From contig DCLA01000068.1 in the NCBI GenBank assembly GCA_002320815.1, positions 1-64,000 of the forward strand: 64,000 bases of DNA. Direction: 5' to 3'. The notes under the pieces were generated by a model, which saw only the letters and a program-made list of their open reading frames with translations, had not been told where the DNA came from and did not search any database. The position numbers and the translations under genes were made by a program. This DNA is from Myxococcales bacterium UBA1660 (lineage in GTDB: Bacteria > Myxococcota_A > Polyangia > Polyangiales > Houyiibacteriaceae). Below, one piece after another: positions 8,194 through 14,834 of this stretch (its first letter is position 1; every line of letters starts with the position of its first letter).

Positions 8194-9123
8194 ATGAGCC
8201 AAGTGCCTCCTTCCATCGAAATCGCCGAGATGGCCGCCTTCGTGACCGTGGTCGACGCCGGTTCCTTCACCCGCGCGGCCGCCGAGCTGCGGGTCCCCCG
8301 GGCCACCGTGGGGCGGCGCCTGGCGCGGCTCGAGGAGCAGCTCTCCACTCGGCTCCTCCGGCGCACGACCCGCAGCCTCGCCCTCACCGAGGCCGGCGCG
8401 GTCTTCTATCGCCACGCGCGCATGGCCCTGGAGGCGGCGTCCCGCGCCGAGCAGAGCGTGCGGCGGGAGACCGGCAAGGTCGCCGGGAGCTTGCGGGTCT
8501 CGGTGCCGCCGATGATCCAGCAGGAGTTCCTGGAGTTCCTCACCGACTTCGCCGAGCGCCATCCGGCGGTGACGATGCAGGTGCACTTCGGGACCCGGCA
8601 CGTGGATCTGCTCCGGGACGGCTACGACGTGGCGCTCCGGGCGGGCACCGTGGCCGGTCCGGGGCTGGTCGCGCGCAAGCTCCTGGACAGCGCGCTCGTC
8701 GCCGTGGCGTCGCCCGCCTACCTCGAGCGGGCCGGGACCCCGCGGGCGGTGAAGGACCTCGCGCGGCATCGGGCCTTGATGGCCTTCGACGCCGCCGAGC
8801 TCCCGCGGCGGACGTGGCCCACCACCAAGGGCGAGGTACCGGTGGAAGGGGCCTTCTTCTCCAACGAGATGCAGCTCCTGGCGACCGCCGCGCTCCGCGG
8901 GGTGGGGATCGCGATGGTCCCCGAGCGGCTGGTGGAGACGGAGCTCCAGGGGGGCGAGCTGGTGCAGGTGCTGCCGCGGTCCCTGCGGGTACCGGGCGCG
9001 GTGAGCATCGTCTATCCGGAGCGGGAGTTCCTGCCTCCCCAGGTGCGCGCCTTCATCGACGCGATCGTGGCCTGGGGCCCGGCGTTGGAGCGCGCGCCGC
9101 TCCGGGAGCGGCGCTCTTCGTAG
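8194..9123 (+). CDS. LysR-family transcriptional regulator
   Basis: 309 aa. Helix-turn-helix at about residues 15-70 (AAELRVPRATVGRRLARLEE) with the STRLLRRTTRS signature, then the effector-binding domain ending near residue 300. It is a paralogue in type of the regulator at 2216. The divergent DoxX-like gene is the probable target. The 98-bp divergent gap holds an AT-richer patch (TGATTAAG, GTCATCATC) that could be the promoter/operator. Confidence 0.92.
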   Translation: MSQVPPSIEIAEMAAFVTVVDAGSFTRAAAELRVPRATVGRRLARLEEQLSTRLLRRTTRSLALTEAGAVFYRHARMALEAASRAEQSVRRETGKVAGSLRVSVPPMIQQEFLEFLTDFAERHPAVTMQVHFGTRHVDLLRDGYDVALRAGTVAGPGLVARKLLDSALVAVASPAYLERAGTPRAVKDLARHRALMAFDAAELPRRTWPTTKGEVPVEGAFFSNEMQLLATAALRGVGIAMVPERLVETELQGGELVQVLPRSLRVPGAVSIVYPEREFLPPQVRAFIDAIVAWGPALERAPLRERRSS

Positions 9124-9214
9124 CGCGCGAGGGCGCCGTTTGCGCGCCGCGGATCGCCGCGTCGGTCTCTTCGGCTGGGGAGCCGGTGAGCGATGTCACT
9201 TCCGTGCGACGGGG

Positions 9215-9324
9215 GCCCCATCGCCCGATGTTTCACGGGTTCCGGGGCTCTCGGGCCCGACCCCGGGACCGCGGATCCGCGCCCCGAGAGCCGTGAGTCG
9301 GACCGCTTCGCCACCCGATGGGGC
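9215..9324. other. nested inverted repeats in the 379-bp gap before rpsD
   Basis: The outer arms GCCCCATCG (9215-9223) and CGATGGGGC (9316-9324) enclose a second pair, GGCTCTCGGG (9246-9255) and CCCGAGAGCC (9283-9292), with the palindrome GCGGATCCGC (9271-9280) at the centre. As RNA this would be a long cruciform-like stem. It lies downstream of the LysR gene and upstream of the likely rpsD promoter, so it may be a LysR terminator or a DNA-binding site. The rest of 9124-9502 holds no gene I can support. Confidence 0.55.
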
Positions 9325-9333
9325 GCTGGGCGC

Positions 9334-9363
9334 TTGACGCGACCCCGGATCGCGAGTCATACC
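9334..9363 (+). promoter_or_regulatory. candidate rpsD promoter
   Basis: TTGACG (9334-9339) followed after 18 nt by CATACC (9358-9363) is a fair sigma-70-like pair for so GC-rich a genome. It leaves a ~130-nt 5' leader before rpsD, long enough for S4 autoregulation as known in other bacteria; that role is inferred. Confidence 0.4.
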
Positions 9364-9502
9364 GCCCGACCCCGGAGCGTGTGGATGCGCGCCTCGGTCG
9401 GATTGCGCCCTTTTTCGTGCGATCCATTTGCTTCCCCCCGGGTCTGCGCTAAGCGGGGCCGGTCGTTTTCGGCGGAAAGACCGCCACGGAGTCTGAAGAG
9501 AC

Positions 9503-10123
9503 ATGTCCCGTTACACCGGACCGCGAGTCAAGAAGATGCGAGCCCTGGGGGTCGACCTGCCGGGTCTCTCCCGCAAGACCATGTGGGACCGGGCCTACCC
9601 GCCCGGCGAGCATGGCCCGAAGAACGCCCGTCGTCGGCGTGAGTCGGACTTCAAGAAGCAGCTTCAGGAGAAGCAGAAGCTGCGCTTGAACTACGGCCTC
9701 ACCGAGCGCCAGTTCCGCCGCCTCTTCGTCGAGGCCAAGCGCGACAAGGCCCCGACCCCGGACAAGCTCGTGGAGTTCCTCGAGCGTCGTCTCGACAACG
9801 TGGTCTTCCGTGCCGGCTTCGCCCGCACCATCCCGGCCGCCCGTCAGCTCGTTCGTCACCGCCACGTGCGCGTGAACGGCAAGCGCGTGGACATCCCGTC
9901 CTTCCGCGTCAGCGAGGGCGACGAGATCACCCTGCGCGACAAGAGCAAGGAGATCGCCATCGTGGTCGAGTCGCTGGACAAGCCGGCGCTCAACCGGCCC
10001 GAGTGGCTCCGCTGGGACGAGGACAAGAAGATGGTGGCCGTCGCCGAGCTCCCCGGACCGGGCTCCGTGCCGTTCCCCGTCGAGATGAACCTGGTCATCG
10101 AGTACTACTCGAAGCGCCTCTGA
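9503..10123 (+). CDS. rpsD: 30S ribosomal protein S4
   Basis: 206 aa, full length. S4 binds 16S rRNA early in small-subunit assembly. The N-terminal part (SRYTGPRVKKMRALG, then LPGLSRK) and the central S4 RNA-binding domain (residues ~95-160, including VRHRHVRVNGKRVDIPSFRV) are both intact. The N-terminal zinc-type cysteines are absent, so this is the C-minus form, usual in bacteria with a second copy or under low zinc. It stands alone rather than in the rpsM-rpsK-rpsD-rpoA-rplQ operon, with its own promoter and a strong terminator. Confidence 0.97.
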   Translation: MSRYTGPRVKKMRALGVDLPGLSRKTMWDRAYPPGEHGPKNARRRRESDFKKQLQEKQKLRLNYGLTERQFRRLFVEAKRDKAPTPDKLVEFLERRLDNVVFRAGFARTIPAARQLVRHRHVRVNGKRVDIPSFRVSEGDEITLRDKSKEIAIVVESLDKPALNRPEWLRWDEDKKMVAVAELPGPGSVPFPVEMNLVIEYYSKRL

Positions 10124-10152
10124 TCGCTGGCTCCGCGAGGAGCCCGATCACC

Positions 10153-10184
10153 GAAAACGGCCGCGATTCGTCGCGGCCGTTTTC
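10153..10184 (+). terminator. intrinsic terminator of rpsD
   Basis: A perfect 14-bp stem (GAAAACGGCCGCGA with its complement) closes on a TTCG tetraloop and ends in TTTTC. It starts 29 nt after the rpsD stop. The A-tract before and T-tract after make it usable in both directions. Confidence 0.9.
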
Positions 10185-10215
10185 AATTCTGCCGGCTTCG
10201 TGGCAGGAGCGACGG

Positions 10216-10752
10216 ATGGACGAGCTGCGCTGGGTGCTGGACCAGGTCCCCGACCACTCCCGGGACGTGGCGGCGAGCCTGCGGAAGGTGGTGGATCGCT
10301 GGTCCCTGGGGCCCGCCGCGCTCTGGGGTACCGCGCTGGCGTGCGCGGTGGCCCGCCGAAGCCGTCCGCTGGCGGAGACCTGCGACATCGAAGCGCGCCG
10401 GGCCGGGGTCGCCGAGGCCACCCTCGACGACGCGCGCGCGGCCGCCGCCCTGATGACCATGACCGCGGTCCACTACCGCTTCGCGCACCTGGTGGGCGAC
10501 GGGGCCTACGCCGAGCAGCCGGCGCTGCTGAGCATGAAGCGCAGCGCCCGACCCGCCGGCGAGCCGCTGGACTACGAGCTCTTCGCCCTGGCGGTCAGCG
10601 CCCTCGAGGGCTGCTCGGCGTGCGTGCGCCTCCACGAGAAGAAGCTCCGGGCCGGCGGGCGAACCCCGGCGGAGATCCGTGAGGCAGTGCGCCTGGCCGC
10701 CGCCGTGGCCGGGGTGGCGACGGCGCTGGAAGCGGCCCGCCCGGCTTCCTGA
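10216..10752 (+). CDS. ahpD: AhpD-like alkylhydroperoxidase / carboxymuconolactone decarboxylase family
   Basis: 178 aa. The AhpD active-site segment is clear: FALAVSALEGCSACVRLHEK, with the redox CxxC pair, the following His three residues on, and the upstream acidic residue. AhpD proteins are thiol peroxidase partners that re-reduce AhpC through lipoamide in the cytosol. No ahpC is adjacent. AGGAG lies 6 nt before the ATG, which fixes this start over longer readings that overlap rpsD and its terminator. Confidence 0.88.
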   Translation: MDELRWVLDQVPDHSRDVAASLRKVVDRWSLGPAALWGTALACAVARRSRPLAETCDIEARRAGVAEATLDDARAAAALMTMTAVHYRFAHLVGDGAYAEQPALLSMKRSARPAGEPLDYELFALAVSALEGCSACVRLHEKKLRAGGRTPAEIREAVRLAAAVAGVATALEAARPAS

Positions 10753-10798
10753 GGCGGTCGGCAGTTCCGGCCGACTCCGCATCGGGTTCGGGGCCTGA

Positions 10799-10804
10799 TA
10801 GGCT
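10799..10804 (+). promoter_or_regulatory. -10-like TAGGCT before DUF2378-like gene
   Basis: TAGGCT lies 7 nt before the ATG at 10812 with no Shine-Dalgarno sequence, consistent with a leaderless transcript. Confidence 0.5.
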
Positions 10805-10811
10805 GTCCCCG

Positions 10812-11378
10812 ATGACGGGGGTCTTGGTCAAGGGGAGCGCGATCACCTCGCGCCAGCGGTGGGTGCGGGAGCACCACGGCGTCGCGGGCGAGGAGGCGGT
10901 GCTCGGGGGCTTGGCGGCCGAGCACGCGCAGATCCTCCGCGCCGGTGTGCTGCGCTCCTCGTGGGTCCCCTTCGCGCTCTTCCTGGACCTGAACCTCACC
11001 GCGGACCGGCTCTTCGGCAGCGGCGACCTGAGCCTGTGCAAGGCCATGGGGGCGTACGGTGCCCGGGTGAACCTCCCCACGCTCTACCGGATCTTCTTCC
11101 GCGTGGGCTCGCTCCCCTTCGTGCTGAAGCGCGCGGCGCGGATGTGGGACGTCCACTACAGCACCGGGCGGCTCAGCGTGACCGATGGGAAGGGGTGGGC
11201 CCGGCTGATGGTGGAGGGCTTCGCCGAGCCCCACCCGGCCCTGTGGGAGAGCGTGGCGGGGTGGGCCGAGGCCACCGGCCGCCTGACCGGGGTCAAGGAC
11301 GCCCACGCGACCCTGGAGAAGAGTCCGGCGAAGGTGGCCGAGGGCCCGGCCCAGATCATCCTGCGCTGGACCCCTTGA
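10812..11378 (+). CDS. TIGR02265/DUF2378-like myxobacterial protein
   Basis: 188 aa. The sequence (VKGS start, SSWVPF in the first third, RLFGSGDLSLCKAMG, then WDVHYSTGRL) matches my memory of the DUF2378/TIGR02265 family found almost only in myxobacteria, and also resembles V4R/heme-NO-binding-like folds. It has no signal peptide and no catalytic motif I recognise. The C-terminal half of the kinase at 28559 shows the same kind of domain, suggesting a lineage-specific sensory module. It converges with tonB, with 11 nt between the stops. Confidence 0.65.
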   Translation: MTGVLVKGSAITSRQRWVREHHGVAGEEAVLGGLAAEHAQILRAGVLRSSWVPFALFLDLNLTADRLFGSGDLSLCKAMGAYGARVNLPTLYRIFFRVGSLPFVLKRAARMWDVHYSTGRLSVTDGKGWARLMVEGFAEPHPALWESVAGWAEATGRLTGVKDAHATLEKSPAKVAEGPAQIILRWTP

Positions 11379-11389
11379 CGCTGGGCCCG

Positions 11390-12226
11390 TCAGCCGTTGG
11401 CGGCGTAGCGCAGGGGGAGCCGGACCTCGCGGGTCTCCCAGGGTGCCGGGGGCGCGGGGAAGTCGCGATGCCGGCGGGCGTACTCGAGGGCGGCCTGGTC
11501 GACCAAGTCGTGACCGCTGGAGCGGAAGAGGCGCACGCCCACGACGTGGCCGGCGGCGTCGATGCGGAAGGCGACGACCGCGGTGCCCTCCAGGCCGGTG
11601 CGGCGCAGGGCCAGGGTGGCCTCGGGGCGGCCCAGGGCGCGCATCGCGGAGAGGCGCCAGGCCCGCAGGGCGTTGGGGTCGGGCCGGGCGGGCGCGGGCG
11701 CGGTGCGCGCGGCGCCGTCGCGGCGCCCGGCGTTGCCGGCGCCGGCCAACCGATCCACGGCGAGACCTCCGGCGGCGCTGGCCACGGTCTCGGCGACGCC
11801 GGTGCCCGCCTGGGCGACCTCGGCCTGCGCGGCGGGGGGCTCCTCCGAAGGCGGCTCCTCGCTGGGCGGATCGTCGGGCTCGGCGGGCTCCTCCACCGGC
11901 GGCAGCTCGGGGACTGGCTCGGGCGCGGGAGCCGGCTCGGGCTCGACCGCCGGTTCGGGCTCCGGCTCCGGGACGACCTCGGGCTCCTCCGGTTCGGGGA
12001 GGGGCTGGACGACGGCCTCCGGCTCGGGCTCGGGAGGCAGATCGATGAAGACCAGGTCGTCGGCCGGTGCGTCGGCGAGCATCGGGCCCACAACGGCGGG
12101 CGCCGCGGCCACCAGGGCCACGTGACCGAGAATCGACGCCACCACGAAGATCGCGATGGGGCGACCCTCACGGGGTGGGGACGTCAGCGGTCCCTCGCGC
12201 GTCGGTTCTTCCCGCAGAAGAAACAC
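11390..12226 (-). CDS. tonB: TonB-family energy transducer
   Basis: 278 aa. An N-terminal membrane anchor (IFVVASILGHVALVAAA, about residues 25-42) is followed by a ~110-residue Pro/Glu repeat rod (PEPEPE, EEPPSEEPP) spanning the periplasm. A C-terminal TonB beta domain ends the protein, with GLEGTAVVAFRIDAAGHV and SSGHDLVDQAALEYAR. It should pass proton-motive force to outer-membrane receptors such as the one at 19775. The GTG start at 12226 is the only in-frame start upstream of the membrane helix that I can identify. A Fur-like inverted repeat overlaps its promoter. Confidence 0.88.
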   Translation of the reverse strand: MFLLREEPTREGPLTSPPREGRPIAIFVVASILGHVALVAAAPAVVGPMLADAPADDLVFIDLPPEPEPEAVVQPLPEPEEPEVVPEPEPEPAVEPEPAPAPEPVPELPPVEEPAEPDDPPSEEPPSEEPPAAQAEVAQAGTGVAETVASAAGGLAVDRLAGAGNAGRRDGAARTAPAPARPDPNALRAWRLSAMRALGRPEATLALRRTGLEGTAVVAFRIDAAGHVVGVRLFRSSGHDLVDQAALEYARRHRDFPAPPAPWETREVRLPLRYAANG

Positions 12227-12231
12227 GGCCA

Positions 12232-12256
12232 GATGTTGAAACGCAGTTTCATTATC
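12232..12256 (-). promoter_or_regulatory. Fur-like inverted repeat overlapping the tonB -10
   Basis: On the minus strand GATAATGAAAC and GTTTCAACATC flank TGC: 11-bp arms matching at 9 positions. The left arm contains GATAAT, which is both a good -10 hexamer and the core of Fur boxes. The start GTG lies 5 nt beyond the repeat. Binding here would block transcription, fitting iron repression of TonB; the identity of the regulator is inferred. Confidence 0.55.
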
Positions 12257-12326
12257 AGCAAGCGAAAGATCGATGCCCGCCTTTTGGGGGCGCTCTTCGC
12301 CGGCCGATGTCGCGGATCGATCGCGC

Positions 12327-12680
12327 CTACTCGAGCTCGCCGGCCTCCAGGAGCCGGGCGAGATCCTCGGCGCCGCCGATGAGGGTCCCCTTCCAGAAGA
12401 CCATCGGGAAGGTGGGCCAGCCGGTCCACATCTTGAGCGCGTTGCGCCGGCGCCAGAGGCTCAGGTAGCTGCCGTACTCGAGGTAGTGGAAGGCGCGCCC
12501 GTGGTCGGCGGCGGTCTTCCGGGCCCGCTTCACGTAGGGGTTCTGCTTCATGCCCACGATGACGAGGTCGTGGGCAGCGACCGCGTCCATGACCTCGGCG
12601 ACGAGGTCGTTCTCGTAGGTCTCGATCTTCGTGCGGATGGCGGGGTGGATCTGGGCTTCGGCGAGGGTGGCGCGCGGCAT
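12327..12680 (-). CDS. glutaredoxin-like protein lacking the active-site cysteines
   Basis: 117 aa. The fold signature is kept: VIVGMKQNPYVKRARKTAAD aligns with the glutaredoxin segment containing CPYC, and GWPTFPMVFWKGTLIGGAED matches the cis-Pro and GG-D glutathione-binding end. The CPYC motif reads NPYV, and no cysteine is present in the protein, so it cannot do thiol-disulfide exchange. It may bind glutathione or act as a structural or assembly factor. It lies 32 nt after the triheme cytochrome gene at the end of the caa3 operon. Confidence 0.78.
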   Translation of the reverse strand: MPRATLAEAQIHPAIRTKIETYENDLVAEVMDAVAAHDLVIVGMKQNPYVKRARKTAADHGRAFHYLEYGSYLSLWRRRNALKMWTGWPTFPMVFWKGTLIGGAEDLARLLEAGELE

Positions 12681-12712
12681 GGGCGCCCACTTGGGTCCGG
12701 CGCCCGCCGCGG

Positions 12713-13771
12713 TCAACGGCCGAGCGACTCGTAGTACGCCGCCACTGCGCGCCGCTCCGCGGGTCGGAGTTCGTGGTGGGACACCGGGTCCATGAGCGCC
12801 GCGGCGGGAGAGCCGCCGCGCGTGCCCTCCTCGAAGACCCGGAGCTGCTCCCGGAGGTAGCGCGCGTGCTGACCGGCGAGGACCGGGTAGTTCGGCGCGT
12901 GCTCGTGCTCGGCGGGGCCATGACAGCTCGCGCACGGGGGGATGAGCCGATCGGGGAGGCCCTCGCGGGCGATGCGGGCTCCGTCGCCGTCGGCGTCGCC
13001 GCGCCCGCGATGGCCCAGACCGGGCAGCGCGGCGTAATAGGCGGCAGCGTCCCGCATCTGCGCCTCGCTCAGATCGGCGGTGGGCAGCTCCATGAAGCCG
13101 CTGTGTCGCTCGTTGTCGGCGTAGGCCCGCAGCGCGGCGAAGAGGACGTCTTCCTTCTGGCCGCCGAGGATGGGAAAGGCGCCGGCGCGGCCCAGGCCGT
13201 CGATGCCGTGACAGTGGATGCAGCGGGCGCGTACGACCTCTGGCATCTCGGCGCCCGCCGGGACCGGGACCTCGATGAGCGCCCGGTAGCCTTCCTGGTC
13301 GAGCTCGGGCAGCGCGCGCAGGAAGGCCACCACCGCCCAGGGCTCGTCGTTGCGAGCGCGATCGGGCCAGGCGGGCATGGCGGTGAAGACCACCCCGTGG
13401 TTGACGATCATGTACAGCTCGGCGGCGTCGTACTCGAAGGCGACGCGGTCGAGCTCGGGCGGCGGCGGCGAGAGCGCGTCGCGCGCCCACGGAGGCCGAT
13501 CCCAGGGGACGCCGTGGCAGAAGCGGCAGCCCTGCTCGTAGTGGCCGGCGCCGCGCATGACGAGCGCGTCGTCTTCTTCCAGCCGATCGGGCTCCTCGAC
13601 GCCGAGGGAGTAGGTCGCGAAGGAGCGCTTCTTGGCGAAGTCGAGGATGGACGCGAAGGGCTCCGGGTGATCGACCGAGGCGTAGATGGGGATCACCCCG
13701 GAGGTGATCACCGCGGCCACCAGGAGGAGTAGGCCGAGGCCGCCCAGCAGGATCTTCTTGCGGCGGCTCAC
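12713..13771 (-). CDS. membrane-anchored triheme c-type cytochrome
   Basis: 352 aa. One N-terminal membrane helix (ILLGGLGLLLLVAAVITSGVI) anchors three class-I cytochrome c domains facing the periplasm. Their heme motifs are CRFCH, CIHCH and CASCH. The GTG start overlaps the ctaG stop by 4 nt (GTGA), so it is the fifth gene of the oxidase operon. It probably carries electrons to the oxidase, like the multi-heme donors next to other caa3 or alternative-complex-III systems. Confidence 0.88.
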   Translation of the reverse strand: MSRRKKILLGGLGLLLLVAAVITSGVIPIYASVDHPEPFASILDFAKKRSFATYSLGVEEPDRLEEDDALVMRGAGHYEQGCRFCHGVPWDRPPWARDALSPPPPELDRVAFEYDAAELYMIVNHGVVFTAMPAWPDRARNDEPWAVVAFLRALPELDQEGYRALIEVPVPAGAEMPEVVRARCIHCHGIDGLGRAGAFPILGGQKEDVLFAALRAYADNERHSGFMELPTADLSEAQMRDAAAYYAALPGLGHRGRGDADGDGARIAREGLPDRLIPPCASCHGPAEHEHAPNYPVLAGQHARYLREQLRVFEEGTRGGSPAAALMDPVSHHELRPAERRAVAAYYESLGR

Positions 13772-14418
13772 CGGGTCACCTCGCGGGGGGCGGGCTCGCC
13801 GAACGCGCGCGCGGCGAGCCAGAGGCCGCCCACCAGGTACGCCGCCGCGCCGATCACCAGCATGATCGCGCCGCCGAGGTTCTGGTCGTGGACCGGGCCC
13901 AGCCAGGCGTTCGGCGGGGCGGCGTGGTGGAAGAGGGCGCGGGGCGAGAGGGTGAGCAGGGCGCCCAGGAGGGTCATGTGCATGGAGGTCAGCAAGAGCC
14001 CGGTGACGCCGGCGGCGGCGCGCTCCCGGCGGACCGCAGGGCCGCCCCCGAGGGCCGCGAGCCAGAGGTAGAGGCCGGCGCCGAGGAAGGTGAGCTGCTC
14101 GACGCAGCGGCCGAGGAGGCTGCCGCGCGCGAAGTGATGGAGCGCCGGAGCGTGCCAGGCCCACACCGCGACCAGCTCGACCATGGAGGCGGCGATGGCG
14201 TTCATCCCCAGGCGATGGCGGGGCACCGGGTCCCAGCGGCCGCCCGCCAGCCCCAGCGCCAAGAGCGGCGCAGCCAGGGCGACCACCAGCATGTGCTGGC
14301 TCATGTGCAGCGTGAACGGCGGCATCCCCACCAGCCCGAGGGCGGGGAAAGCGACCCAGGCGAGACCCAGGCACCCCAGGCCGACGGCGGTCAGCCGCGG
14401 ATGCGCCACCGCGTTCAC
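13768..14418 (-). CDS. ctaG: cytochrome c oxidase assembly factor CtaG (caa3 type)
   Basis: 216 aa integral membrane protein with about six helices. The segment FTLHMSQHMLVVALAAPLLA, with His residues in the second helix, is typical of the CtaG_Caa3 family, which helps metallate the CuB site in Gram-positive and some proteobacterial oxidases. It is unrelated to the Cox11-type CtaG. Its ATG overlaps the stop of the small membrane protein upstream and its stop overlaps the triheme cytochrome. Confidence 0.88.
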   Translation of the reverse strand: MNAVAHPRLTAVGLGCLGLAWVAFPALGLVGMPPFTLHMSQHMLVVALAAPLLALGLAGGRWDPVPRHRLGMNAIAASMVELVAVWAWHAPALHHFARGSLLGRCVEQLTFLGAGLYLWLAALGGGPAVRRERAAAGVTGLLLTSMHMTLLGALLTLSPRALFHHAAPPNAWLGPVHDQNLGGAIMLVIGAAAYLVGGLWLAARAFGEPAPREVTR

Positions 14419-14834
14419 CGGCAGGTCTCCATGAACACCGCCGGCAGCGCCGCGAACGCCACGCCCAGGATGGCCGCGCCGCTGAGGAGGAAGAGGGTGA
14501 AGCCCAGGAAGCGGTGGCGGTCAGCGCGGGTGTCGAAGTCGTGGGGCCCGAGCGATTCACCGGCGCGATGGCGCCTCCAACCGCGTCGGGCGAGCAGTAC
14601 CAGGGCGAGCAGCGCCACCGCGGTGTAGCCGGCGATGGCCAGCCGGACCCCGGTGAGGCTCGCGTCCTCCGCGGCCTTGGCGCAGTAGTTGGCCGCGGTG
14701 AGGTAGGTGGCCAGGAGATGGAGCACCCACGCCAGGGGCGCGCTGGCCAGCCACCAGAGGCTCTCCTCGGTCTCGGCGGTGGACGCCGGGTCCCTTGGGG
14801 TCTCGGGCGGCGCGCCCTGGGACACCGGGCTCAC
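14415..14834 (-). CDS. small membrane protein in the caa3 oxidase operon
   Basis: 139 aa with three membrane helices (about residues 28-46, 65-85 and 112-132). I do not recognise a family. Its position between ctaDE and ctaG and its size suggest an oxidase accessory or subunit IV-like protein. The GTG start overlaps the ctaDE stop by 4 nt (GTGA). Confidence 0.78.
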   Translation of the reverse strand: MSPVSQGAPPETPRDPASTAETEESLWWLASAPLAWVLHLLATYLTAANYCAKAAEDASLTGVRLAIAGYTAVALLALVLLARRGWRRHRAGESLGPHDFDTRADRHRFLGFTLFLLSGAAILGVAFAALPAVFMETCR

